Shown: piece by piece, positions 8,719-17,011 of the stretch
Position numbering within the stretch: the stretch's first letter is position 1
Layout of the letters: each line of letters begins with the position of its first letter
Assembly: GCA_016709575.1 (NCBI GenBank)
Contig: JADJMM010000007.1
Location: forward strand, 229,727 to 293,726
DNA length: 64,000 bases
Direction of reading: 5' to 3'
Source: Sphingobacteriaceae bacterium
GTDB taxonomy: Bacteria; Bacteroidota; Bacteroidia; B-17B0; Aurantibacillaceae
Position numbers and translations under genes: made by a program
Notes under the pieces: generated by a model
What the model was told of the DNA's origin: nothing
Seen by the model: only the letters and a program-made list of their open reading frames with translations
The model's database searches: none

Positions 8719-10617
8719 TTATTTCAATATCGGCAATGTTATACTCGAAGCATTTTGCTTATCATGATAAATTTTAATATCACTTTTTACAAAATCTTTT
8801 TCATCACAATGATAAATGTCTACAAACTGCTGAGGGTTTCTGTCGGCAATAGGAAACCAAGAGCTTTGAATTTGTATCATTAATTTATGTCCTTTTTTAA
8901 AAGTGTGCGCTACGTCCGGTAAATCAAATTTTACAGTTGTAATTTCTCCCGGTTTAAAAGCTTCCGGTTTTTCAAAACTGTTTCTGAATTTCCCACGCAT
9001 GATTTCACCGCGAACTAACATTTGATAATTATCCATTAAATAAGGCTCATTAAGCACTTTTTGATTGGGATAACCCGCACAACAATAAGCTGAATCGTAT
9101 TTAAATTTACTTGGGAAAACATCAATCACTTTCACAACAAAATCCGCATCTGTAGTTGAGATAGCCACTTTTAAATTTGCAGTTAAAACGCCTGCTAAGG
9201 TCATATCCTCAGTTAAAATTTCAGTTTCAAAAACCAAAACATCCGTACGTGTTGCAGCAAAGCGCTGGTCGTCGGTCATGTATTCATTTGTTCTGTGTTG
9301 ATGCGGATATTCTCCTGTATACGGAACAGGTTTCGCGGGATCACTCGTATATTGTGTAAAAGAAGAATTAGTTGCGGGAGCAGTAAACGATAATTTGCTT
9401 TTATCTTGTAAGTAGATATTTTTATTTTCTACACCTTTTGGTGGCCAGCTTTCAAATTTTTTCCATTCGTTAGCACCGGTCATAAAAATATTGGCTTCCG
9501 CAATTTCATTGGCATTACCTTTTCCTTTTAGATAATAGTTGAAAAACGGTACTTCAATAGTTTGCTGGTAATGTCCTGTTGTATTAGAACCAAAACGGAT
9601 GTTTCCTAAATGACCAACACCGTCAATCGACCAGATACCATGATTCCACGGTCCCATTACTATTTTGTTATTGGTAGTTTTTGAATTTTGCTCAATGGCT
9701 TTGTACAAATTCCAAGCGCCGTAACAATCTTCTGCATCAAATAAACCACCTACAATTAACATGGCGGGTTTTATATTTTTACAACCGCGACGAGCATCTC
9801 TTGCTTTCCACCACTCATCGTAGTTTGGATGTTGCATTAATTCGTGCCAGAATTTTACGGAATCACCAATGAGTTTAGAGAAATTTTTAAGCGGACCGGT
9901 TTCCAAATAGAATTTATAATTATCATCAATCGGAAATTGAAAACCTTTTCTTCCAACAGTTGTTGGTTGTGGACGAGGTTGTCCGAATCCTGAATAAAAA
10001 TTAAAAGCATCCATCACCATAAAGGCACCATTGTGGTGAAAATCATCTCCTAAAAACCATTCTGTAACCGGCGCTTGCGGACTCACAGCTTTTAAAGCCG
10101 GATGATTACTTAAAGCGGCCATTGTACTATAGAAGCCAGGATAAGAAACGCCAAATACACCAACGTTTCCATTGTTATTTGGAATATTTTTCACTAACCA
10201 ATCAATTGCGTCGTAAGTATCACTTGCTTCATCAACATCTTTTTTTGTTTTTTTATTTTCAATAAACGGACGGACATCCATAAACTCACCTTCACTCATC
10301 CAGCGTCCACGAACATCTTGAGTAACGATGATATAATTTTCTTTCACATAATTTTTCCAATAACTATACCACAAACGCGCTGAGAATTTATCCTCACCGT
10401 AAGGCGCACAAGAGTAGGGTGTGCGCACCATGAGGATTGGGCTTTTTTCTGTAACGTTTTTAGGAGCGTAAACGGTGGTAAATAATTTAACACCATCGCG
10501 CATTTCAATTTTTAATTCTTTCTTAGTGTAGTTTTCTTTTATGTATTTCTCGTCAATAGTTTGAGAAAATCCCAGGCTTAGGGAGAATAGAAAAAGAAAT
10601 GCGAATATTTTTTTCAT
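8719..10617 (-). CDS. Secreted CocE/NonD family alpha/beta hydrolase
   Basis: The product has 632 residues with a signal peptide (MKKIFAFLFLFSLSLGFSQ), so it is exported. The X-Pro dipeptidyl-peptidase/CocE alpha-beta hydrolase core includes the nucleophile elbow GVSYPGFYS with Ser at about 158, the acid in GGLFDAEDCYGAW and the histidine in MGPWNHGIWS. A C-terminal jelly-roll domain (about 430-632, ending KIYHDKQNASSITLPIL) completes the family layout. Related enzymes hydrolyse cocaine, glutaryl-7-ACA, amino-acid esters or proline dipeptides; the substrate here is not predictable. It lies 9 bp downstream of purK and may be co-transcribed. Confidence 0.92.
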   Translation of the reverse strand: MKKIFAFLFLFSLSLGFSQTIDEKYIKENYTKKELKIEMRDGVKLFTTVYAPKNVTEKSPILMVRTPYSCAPYGEDKFSARLWYSYWKNYVKENYIIVTQDVRGRWMSEGEFMDVRPFIENKKTKKDVDEASDTYDAIDWLVKNIPNNNGNVGVFGVSYPGFYSTMAALSNHPALKAVSPQAPVTEWFLGDDFHHNGAFMVMDAFNFYSGFGQPRPQPTTVGRKGFQFPIDDNYKFYLETGPLKNFSKLIGDSVKFWHELMQHPNYDEWWKARDARRGCKNIKPAMLIVGGLFDAEDCYGAWNLYKAIEQNSKTTNNKIVMGPWNHGIWSIDGVGHLGNIRFGSNTTGHYQQTIEVPFFNYYLKGKGNANEIAEANIFMTGANEWKKFESWPPKGVENKNIYLQDKSKLSFTAPATNSSFTQYTSDPAKPVPYTGEYPHQHRTNEYMTDDQRFAATRTDVLVFETEILTEDMTLAGVLTANLKVAISTTDADFVVKVIDVFPSKFKYDSAYCCAGYPNQKVLNEPYLMDNYQMLVRGEIMRGKFRNSFEKPEAFKPGEITTVKFDLPDVAHTFKKGHKLMIQIQSSWFPIADRNPQQFVDIYHCDEKDFVKSDIKIYHDKQNASSITLPILK

Positions 10618-10626
10618 AGTAAAAAT

Positions 10627-11766
10627 TTAGGAAACAACTTTTAATAATTGCTTAACGGTTTTTGCTTTTTGTTTTGCTTTTACCAAATCATCATCAACAA
10701 TAGTAACATGTCCCATTTTACGATAGGGCTTTGTTGTTGCCTTACCATAAAGGTGAATATAAACGCCGCTAAATTTTAAAACATCTTCCATGCCTTCGTA
10801 TTTAGCAGGACCTTCATAGCCCATTTCTCCTAGTAAATTAATCATTACACCTGGTTTAACAATAGATGTATCACCCAACGGTAAATTTAAAATCGCGCGC
10901 CAGTGTTGCTCAAATTGAGAAACAATATTTGCTTCAATAGTATGGTGACCGCTGTTATGTGGACGAGGAGCAATTTCGTTCACTAAAACTTTTCCGTCTT
11001 TAGTTAAAAATAATTCAACAGCTAGTAAGCCAACAATATTTAGTTTTTCAGCAATTTGCGTAGCTATAGAAATAGCTTCTTTCTCAATATTTTTTTTGAT
11101 TGAAGCAGGCGAAAATAAAAACTCCACCAAATTAGCTTGCGGATTAAATTCACATTCTACAACAGGAAAACATTTACATTCTCCATCTGAATTACGTGCT
11201 ACAATAACAGAAAGTTCCTTATCAAAATCAACCAAACGCTCTAATACACTTGGTTCGTTAAAAGCTTTATCTAAATTATTTGGATTCACCAATTTCGTTA
11301 CGCCTTTTCCGTCGTAACCACCTTTGCGTAGTTTTTGAAAGAAAGGAAAAAAATCGGCGTACTTAGTAATTTGTGCTTTACTCTCGGTTAAAAAGAAATC
11401 AGCGGTAGGAATGTTGTTACGCTGATAAAACATTTTCTGTAAACCTTTGTCTTGTATTAATTCAATAACATCTGGTTGAGGAAAAACTTTTTTACCTTCT
11501 TTTTCTAATTGTTTTAGAGCTTCAATATTCACATTCTCAATTTCGATAGTAATCAAATCTTTATCTTTACCAAAATTGTAAACGGTTTCATAGTCCGTTA
11601 TGCTGCCCTTTTTAAAATTACTGATGCCCTTACAAGGCGCATTCGCATCAGGGTCGAGAACAAAAATGTTTAGGTTATAGTTAATCGCGTTTTGAATGAG
11701 CATGCGGCCTAGTTGTCCGCCGCCTAAAACACCGATTTTATATTGTTGTGGTTCAAACGAATTCAT
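10627..11766 (-). CDS. purK: N5-carboxyaminoimidazole ribonucleotide synthase
   Basis: PurK converts AIR, bicarbonate and ATP to N5-CAIR in purine biosynthesis. The protein has an N-terminal Rossmann-like domain starting IGVLGGGQLGRMLIQ, a central ATP-grasp domain (PFFQKLRKGGYDGKGV and FLTKDGKVLVNEIAPRPHNSGH, quoted in part) and a small C-terminal domain with HLYGKATTKPYRKMGHVT. The ATG at 11766 gives 379 residues; an in-frame GTG at 11784 adds six that look non-native. Catalytic and ATP-binding residues appear intact. No purE lies next to it in this window. Confidence 0.95.
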   Translation of the reverse strand: MNSFEPQQYKIGVLGGGQLGRMLIQNAINYNLNIFVLDPDANAPCKGISNFKKGSITDYETVYNFGKDKDLITIEIENVNIEALKQLEKEGKKVFPQPDVIELIQDKGLQKMFYQRNNIPTADFFLTESKAQITKYADFFPFFQKLRKGGYDGKGVTKLVNPNNLDKAFNEPSVLERLVDFDKELSVIVARNSDGECKCFPVVECEFNPQANLVEFLFSPASIKKNIEKEAISIATQIAEKLNIVGLLAVELFLTKDGKVLVNEIAPRPHNSGHHTIEANIVSQFEQHWRAILNLPLGDTSIVKPGVMINLLGEMGYEGPAKYEGMEDVLKFSGVYIHLYGKATTKPYRKMGHVTIVDDDLVKAKQKAKTVKQLLKVVS

Positions 11767-11949
11767 TGTGTAAAAATATCGCACAAAGTAACGAGATTTT
11801 ACTGAATTAGGGGGTAAAAAGTGGAATTTATATTGAGAAAATGTGAGTTTTTCCTAAGACTAAAACCTTTAGCCCAAAAAACAAGGATTTTAGGGGCTGG
11901 ACCCTTATAATTAGTGTTTTTTTTATAGAGAAAAACACGTCTATTTTTT

Positions 11950-11957
11950 TATATTTG
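11950..11957 (+). promoter_or_regulatory. Candidate pheT promoter -7 element (TATATTTG)
   Basis: TATATTTG exactly matches the Bacteroidota -7 consensus TAnnTTTG and lies 88 bp upstream of the pheT start. No convincing TTG box is present about 20 bp further upstream, so the call rests on one element and the location. Confidence 0.45.
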
Positions 11958-11966
11958 CGTTATGAA

Positions 11967-12011
11967 ATAAGCAGAATATAGAATTAATTGAAAAATAAAG
12001 ATTCTGCTTAT
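11967..12011 (+). promoter_or_regulatory. Stem-loop in the pheT 5' leader
   Basis: ATAAGCAGAAT (11967-11977) and ATTCTGCTTAT (12001-12011) form a perfect 11-bp stem with a 23-nt loop in the expected 5' untranslated region, ending 33 nt before the start codon. No T-run follows, so it is not a simple terminator. It could be an RNA control element or a protein operator. Confidence 0.5.
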
Positions 12012-12044
12012 TCCATGTGACCAAAAACAAACACATTTAAACAC

Positions 12045-14486
12045 ATGAAAATTTCTTATAACTGGTTAAAAACATTAATCAACATTGATATTGATGCCAA
12101 TGAAGTGGCAAAACTTTTAACGGCTTCAGGATTGGAAGTGGAAAGTACTGAAGCATTCGAATCTGTAAAGGGTGGCTTAAAAGGTATTGTGGTTGGTGAA
12201 GTTATTGAGAAAGTAAAACACCCTGAGGCGGATAAATTAAGTCTGACTAAAGTAAATGTTGGCGGAGCTGAATTATTAAATATTGTATGTGGTGCAGCTA
12301 ATGTGGCGGCCGGCCAAAAAGTTTTAGTGGCAACAATTGGAACTACCATTTATCCTGTAAGTGGCGAGCCTATGAAAATGGAGAAACGTAAAATCCGTGG
12401 TGCTGCGAGCGAAGGAATGATTTGTGCTGAAGACGAGATTGGGGTTGGAACGAGTCACGATGGGATTTTAGTTTTACCTGCTGATACAAAAGTGGGTTTA
12501 GCTGCAGCTGATTATTTTAAATTAGAGAATGATGTTGTTTTTGAAATTGGTTTAACGCCAAATCGTAGTGATGCTGCTTCTCATTTAGGAGTGGCGCGTG
12601 ATTTAGTGGCTATTTTGAAATCAACAAACACAGAAAGTAAAAGTGAAATCACCTTAACAGGAATTAATCAAACACCTCCTGCAACCAATATTAATAAAGT
12701 TGAAGTTGTTGTTGAGAATAAAGAAGCTTGTCCGCGTTACAGTGGATTAGTATTAACAGGATTAACAGTAAAATCTTCTCCTGATTGGTTGCAAAATCGT
12801 TTAAGAGCAATTGGTTTACGTCCAATTAACAATGTGGTAGATATTACCAATTTTGTTTTACATGAATTCGGTCAGCCTTTACATGCTTTTGATTTGGAAA
12901 AAGTAAAAGGAAATAAAATTATTGTTAAGACTTGCGCAGAAGGAACTGTATTCAAAACGTTAGATGGTGTAGATAGAAAATTAGCAGCTACAGATTTAAT
13001 GATTTGCAACGAAAAAGAACCAATGTGTATTGCCGGTGTATTTGGTGGATTAGACAGTGGCGTTACCGAAAACACCAAATCAATATTTTTAGAGAGTGCT
13101 TATTTTGATAGCGGATATATTCGTAAAACCGGAAAGAAACACGGTTTAAAAACGGATGCTTCTTTCAGGTTTGAGAGAGGAACAGACCCTGAAATGACGG
13201 TGACCGCACTGAAACGCGCTGCTGCTTTGATATTGGATATTTGTGGTGGAAATGTAAGTATGGATGTAGTGGATTTATATCCTGAGAAACTTGAACCTTA
13301 CAAAGTTCCATTCTCTTATGATAATTGCCGCGATTTAATTGGTAAAAATATTGAAACAAGTATCATAAAAAATATTATTACGTCGTTGGGAATTGAAATT
13401 GCCAAGGAAAGTTCAGATGGTTTACTTTTAAGTGTGCCGCGTTTTAAAACTGATGTAACACGTGAAGCGGATGTGATTGAAGAAGTAATGCGTATTTATG
13501 GTTACAACAATGTAGAAATAAGCAACCGCTTTAGTTTTGGAGTACAAGCAGCAGGTTCAAACAGCGGCTATCAATTAGAAAACAAAATTTCGGATGTGTT
13601 AATTGCAAATGGTTTCAGCGAAATCATGTCTTTGTCGTTAACCAAAGAAAGCTATTATAAAAACAACGCTGACTTAGTAAATGTATTAAATCCATTAAGT
13701 CAGGATTTGAATGTATTGCGTGGCGAAATGTTGTATAGTGGATTAGAAGCAATTGCTTATAATTCTAACCGTAAAAATGCTGACTTAAAGTTTTTCGAAT
13801 TCGGAAAAACCTATTCTAAGTTAGCAGAAGGTGTCCCGATTGATATCGGGATTAAATACGCTGAGCAAAAACATTTAAGTTTATTTGTTTGCGGAAAGAA
13901 AATTCAGGAAAATCCTTATGGAAAAGCGGGCGACGTTGATTTCGCTTTTATGAAATCTTGTGTTGAAGCTATCTTAAAAAAATTAGGCATCGAAAAATAT
14001 TCAAGTTCTGAAACAGAAGGCGAAAATTTTTCTTACGGTTTAAATTATACCTCGAAGAAAAAATCGGTAGTGCAATTTGGATGTGTTAGCAAAGCAATTT
14101 GTAAAAAATTCGACTTAAGTCAAACCGTTTTTTATGCCGACTTTGATTTTGAAACCTTAATGAATTTAAGCAATAAGAACAAAGTAGAATATGCTGAAAT
14201 CCCGAAATTCCCTTCTGTACGCCGTGATTTAGCTATGTTATTGGATAAAACTGTAAAATATCAGCAAATTGAAGAATTAGCTTATGCAGCTGAACGTAAA
14301 TTTTTAAAGGCCGTAAATTTATTTGATATATACGAAGGTGATAAAATAGGTAAGGATAAAAAATCTTACGCAGTAAGTTTTACTTTGTTAGATGAAGAGA
14401 ATACCTTAACCGATAAGCAAATTGAAAACATCATGAATAAATTAGTGAATACTTATAAAGAAAAATTAAACGCAGAATTAAGATAG
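12045..14486 (+). CDS. pheT: Phenylalanine--tRNA ligase beta subunit
   Basis: The product is the 813-residue beta chain of the alpha2-beta2 enzyme that charges tRNA-Phe. In order it shows an N-terminal tRNA-binding (EMAP-type) domain (about 40-150, GIVVGEVIEKVKHPEADKLS), the B3/B4 editing region (about 215-395, with RYSGLVLTGL and NVVDITNFVLHEFGQPLHAF), the B5 domain (about 405-475, ending EADVIEEVMRIYGYNN), a class II core-like domain and a C-terminal ferredoxin-fold anticodon-binding domain (FPSVRRDLAMLLDK onward). The length is typical. pheS is not adjacent, as in many Bacteroidota. The gene has its own promoter candidate and a leader stem-loop. Confidence 0.97.
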   Translation: MKISYNWLKTLINIDIDANEVAKLLTASGLEVESTEAFESVKGGLKGIVVGEVIEKVKHPEADKLSLTKVNVGGAELLNIVCGAANVAAGQKVLVATIGTTIYPVSGEPMKMEKRKIRGAASEGMICAEDEIGVGTSHDGILVLPADTKVGLAAADYFKLENDVVFEIGLTPNRSDAASHLGVARDLVAILKSTNTESKSEITLTGINQTPPATNINKVEVVVENKEACPRYSGLVLTGLTVKSSPDWLQNRLRAIGLRPINNVVDITNFVLHEFGQPLHAFDLEKVKGNKIIVKTCAEGTVFKTLDGVDRKLAATDLMICNEKEPMCIAGVFGGLDSGVTENTKSIFLESAYFDSGYIRKTGKKHGLKTDASFRFERGTDPEMTVTALKRAAALILDICGGNVSMDVVDLYPEKLEPYKVPFSYDNCRDLIGKNIETSIIKNIITSLGIEIAKESSDGLLLSVPRFKTDVTREADVIEEVMRIYGYNNVEISNRFSFGVQAAGSNSGYQLENKISDVLIANGFSEIMSLSLTKESYYKNNADLVNVLNPLSQDLNVLRGEMLYSGLEAIAYNSNRKNADLKFFEFGKTYSKLAEGVPIDIGIKYAEQKHLSLFVCGKKIQENPYGKAGDVDFAFMKSCVEAILKKLGIEKYSSSETEGENFSYGLNYTSKKKSVVQFGCVSKAICKKFDLSQTVFYADFDFETLMNLSNKNKVEYAEIPKFPSVRRDLAMLLDKTVKYQQIEELAYAAERKFLKAVNLFDIYEGDKIGKDKKSYAVSFTLLDEENTLTDKQIENIMNKLVNTYKEKLNAELR

Positions 14487-14508
14487 TATAAACTCTAACA
14501 CCTAAACC

Positions 14509-15312
14509 ATGAAACAATTTCTACTTGTATTATTTATTTTATCAGCCGGCTTTATGAAGTCGCAATGTGCTCTTACCACGTCGGTAACACCTGAAAGTTG
14601 CCCCGGTACTTGTGATGCTAAAGTAACTGTGAATTTAAGCCCAGGTTGTACAGCTTTTCCTTATAACTTAGTAATTAATGGTGGAACATGTACACCAACA
14701 GGAACATTTGTAATGACATCTTCAAGTATTACATTCAGTAATCTTTGTAGTTGTACTAGCCCGTTTACCGCACTACTTTATGGTATTTTACCAATCCCAA
14801 TTACATTTACAACGTTTACAACTTTTGGCGGGCTTCCGCTTACTGTAGTACCTGCTGCTTTTCCGGCAACATGTTCTTCTTGTTGTGATGGAACTGTTCA
14901 AGCAACAACCGTAGGTGGAACTAGTCCGTATACTTATACTTGGACTCCATCTATTTCAACTTCCTCGGTTGCTAATAATGCTTGTCCTGGTGTTTATACA
15001 GTTTGTGTAGCTGACAGTAAAGGTTGCACTTCTTGTCAAACTACCACAGTTAATTTTATTCCATTGGGAATATCTGAGAATGAAATTGCACCGGTAAAAA
15101 TCAGCAACACAAAGGATGAAATTGTAATTTCTGATATTTACATCATAAACACATTAACAGTTTACGATTTAACAGGTCGTTTAGTTTATAAGAGCGAGAA
15201 TTCGAATCAAAAAGAAATCCGTTTAAACAAAAACCAGTTTAATAAAGGCGTTTATGTAATGAGTGTTGAAGGAAGCCGTCGTCAATCGAAACATAAGATT
15301 ATTGTAGAATAG
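14509..15312 (+). CDS. T9SS type A sorting-domain secreted protein, Cys-rich
   Basis: This 267-residue secreted protein begins with a signal peptide (FLLVLFILSAGFMKSQ). The mature part is rich in Cys, Thr and Pro (CPGTCDAKVTVN; CSSCCDGTVQATT) and has one SprB-like repeat with CCDGTVQATTVGGTSPYTYTW and CPGVYTVCVADSKGCTSC. The last about 75 residues are a type A T9SS sorting domain: LTVYDLTGRLVYKS, GVYVMSVEGSRR and KHKIIVE at the end. It is probably exported through T9SS and attached to the surface or released. It starts 22 bp after pheT and has its own rho-independent terminator. Substrate or partner is unknown. Confidence 0.87.
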   Translation: MKQFLLVLFILSAGFMKSQCALTTSVTPESCPGTCDAKVTVNLSPGCTAFPYNLVINGGTCTPTGTFVMTSSSITFSNLCSCTSPFTALLYGILPIPITFTTFTTFGGLPLTVVPAAFPATCSSCCDGTVQATTVGGTSPYTYTWTPSISTSSVANNACPGVYTVCVADSKGCTSCQTTTVNFIPLGISENEIAPVKISNTKDEIVISDIYIINTLTVYDLTGRLVYKSENSNQKEIRLNKNQFNKGVYVMSVEGSRRQSKHKIIVE

Positions 15313-15331
15313 AATTTATTCTGATTAACCT

Positions 15332-16081
15332 TCAAGCCACTTCACAAACGAAGTGGCTTTTTTTGCTTATAATTATTTTCTCTTCAGTGCTTACTTTTAA
15401 ATTCAAGATAAGCTTACGGGAAAAATAATTTTCAAAGTCTTTTATGAATTTACGGTTAACGATAAACTGACGATTAGCTCTGTAAAAATCAGTTGAATCC
15501 AGGATATTTTCTAAATCTTCTAAACGCTGACTCAAGCGATTTAATTTATCAAACTGCCAGGCATAGGTTTTTCCTTCTGTAAAATAGAAATAAGGGATGT
15601 CTGATGTTTTTACAGGAATAAATTTCTCTTTATGATTTATTAGTAGTGTTTTGGATTCTTGTTGTTTTAAAAGGTTTAATTGCCCGAATATAAGTTTCAA
15701 TTTCTCAACCTCGCTCTCTTTAACACTTTTGTATTTATTCAAAACGTTATCAATTTCACTTTGTGAAAAGGGTTTAAGGATGTACCCAATGGCATTCGCA
15801 TCAAACGCTTTTATTGCATATTCGTCGTAGGCTGTACAAAATACAACAGGGCAGTTTAGTTTAATAGACTCAAAAATTTCAAAACTTTGTCCGTCAATTA
15901 ATTTAATGTCCGAAAAAATTAAGTCCGGAAGCGTATTTGTTTTTGTGTTGAAATAATTTAATGTTGACTCCACAGAATCTAATTGTGCCAATATTGTAAT
16001 AGAAGGGTCGTAAGTGTTAATGGCTTTTATTAAGCTCTTAACCGCTTTTACTTCATCTTCTATAATTAGAATGTTGTACAT
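15332..16081 (-). CDS. LytTR-family response regulator
   Basis: The protein has 249 residues. The receiver domain (1-115) carries the acidic pocket IIEDE, the phospho-acceptor Asp58 in LIFSDIKLIDG, the threonine in FCTAYDEYAIKAFDA and the lysine in ILKPF. After a helical linker comes a LytTR DNA-binding domain (about 145-249, with PYFYFTEGKTYAW and FYRANRQFIVNRKFI). It lies directly beside its partner kinase gene, with stop and start abutting at 16081/16082. A direct repeat that fits the LytTR site pattern lies at 16917-16950 in the divergent promoter region, so it probably controls its own operon and the surface-protein gene at 17012. Confidence 0.93.
   Translation of the reverse strand: MYNILIIEDEVKAVKSLIKAINTYDPSITILAQLDSVESTLNYFNTKTNTLPDLIFSDIKLIDGQSFEIFESIKLNCPVVFCTAYDEYAIKAFDANAIGYILKPFSQSEIDNVLNKYKSVKESEVEKLKLIFGQLNLLKQQESKTLLINHKEKFIPVKTSDIPYFYFTEGKTYAWQFDKLNRLSQRLEDLENILDSTDFYRANRQFIVNRKFIKDFENYFSRKLILNLKVSTEEKIIISKKSHFVCEVA
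15334..15366 (+). terminator. Rho-independent terminator after the T9SS cargo gene
   Basis: AAGCCACTTC (15334-15343) pairs with GAAGTGGCTT (15350-15359) around a 6-nt loop and is followed by a T-run. It serves the plus-strand gene ending at 15312. The same bases encode the last residues of the converging response regulator, so terminator and coding end overlap. Confidence 0.85.
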
Positions 16082-16855
16082 CTATTGTATTAAAGGTAGT
16101 TCAACGTTAAATAAATTGTTTTTACTATAGTGTCTGAATCCATCTAAGCCCAATAAATTGTATCTGCTTTTAATATTGTTAAGCCCTATTTTATTGGATT
16201 CCTCAACTTTACTTTTCACAATAATCGTGTTACTAATCATTAGTGTGTTATTTATTTCATGAGTAGCTAAAATAACTGTAATGGGTTGTTTAACCGCATC
16301 TTTATCATTTTCCTCAATCATCGATTTAAGGGTGTTTAAGGAGTTAAAGAAAAAGTGCGGACTAATCTGGTTTTTCAATTGGTTCAACTGAGCTTCCTGA
16401 TTTGCTCGGCGCAGTTCCGATATTTCCACTTCATATTGGCGCATACTTCCAATAGCTTCCATTAAGGCAATAATAAAGTAAAAGCAAAGATTCAGCATTA
16501 AACCACGGGCCACAATAATTTTTGTAATGCTTTCGTCTGCATCTGTATGCGACAATGTGTTTTTAAGAAATTCGAAAACTATTGTTAATGCAAACGCGAG
16601 TATGCCTGTTAAAATGAATTTTACTATGTAGTGAAGTAATTTTTTAGAGGAATAATACTTAAACACTTTATCATAATACACATGTATTAAACCAACCAGT
16701 ATGCAATAAACAAAAACAAGTGTAGCCCCAATTATATCTGATGATAAAAGGTTAATTGAATACTCAAATAATAATTGAACAAAAAAGAAGGCTGTAAATA
16801 TTGTCGAAAATATTAGAACCAATATAAGCTTATATTTATAAAACAACCTTTGCAT
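16082..16855 (-). CDS. LytS-type sensor histidine kinase lacking most of its ATPase core
   Basis: The protein has 257 residues with four predicted membrane spans (about 10-32, 38-58, 68-92, 112-135) and a coiled segment leading to the His_kinase phospho-acceptor motif, NQISPHFFFNSLNTLKSMIE. Full-length relatives then have over 100 residues including the N box of the GHKL ATPase. Here DKDAVK is followed almost at once by a C-terminal piece that starts around NNTLMISNTIIVKS and contains IGLNNIKSRYNLLG. The asparagine-containing ATP/Mg site is therefore missing. The frame stays open, consistent with an in-frame deletion of roughly 300 bases, either real or an assembly collapse. If real, it cannot autophosphorylate normally. 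Confidence 0.85.
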   Translation of the reverse strand: MQRLFYKYKLILVLIFSTIFTAFFFVQLLFEYSINLLSSDIIGATLVFVYCILVGLIHVYYDKVFKYYSSKKLLHYIVKFILTGILAFALTIVFEFLKNTLSHTDADESITKIIVARGLMLNLCFYFIIALMEAIGSMRQYEVEISELRRANQEAQLNQLKNQISPHFFFNSLNTLKSMIEENDKDAVKQPITVILATHEINNTLMISNTIIVKSKVEESNKIGLNNIKSRYNLLGLDGFRHYSKNNLFNVELPLIQ

Positions 16856-16916
16856 ATATTTTGCTGTTATAAATCTACGAAAATTGTTTTGTTCATTTTG
16901 CGAGTTAGCTCTTCGC

Positions 16917-16950
16917 TTTGTCCGTTTTAATGATGAATTTGTCCGTTTTA
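16917..16950. promoter_or_regulatory. Putative LytTR binding site: two 9-bp direct repeats, 21-bp period
   Basis: TTTGTCCGTTTTA occurs twice, at 16917-16929 and 16938-16950. The core TCCGTTTTA begins at 16921 and 16942, so the two 9-bp repeats are separated by exactly 12 bp, the arrangement described for LytTR regulators; seven of nine positions fit the published pattern [TA][AC][CA]GTTN[AG][TG], with position 8 clearly off. The site is centred between the divergent kinase start (16855) and the start of the beta-helix gene (17012). Confidence 0.65.
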
Positions 16951-17011
16951 GTATTAATAAGAGTGAAATTTGCTAACGGGGACTTACTTTCGGTTATCTA
17001 AACATAATAGC

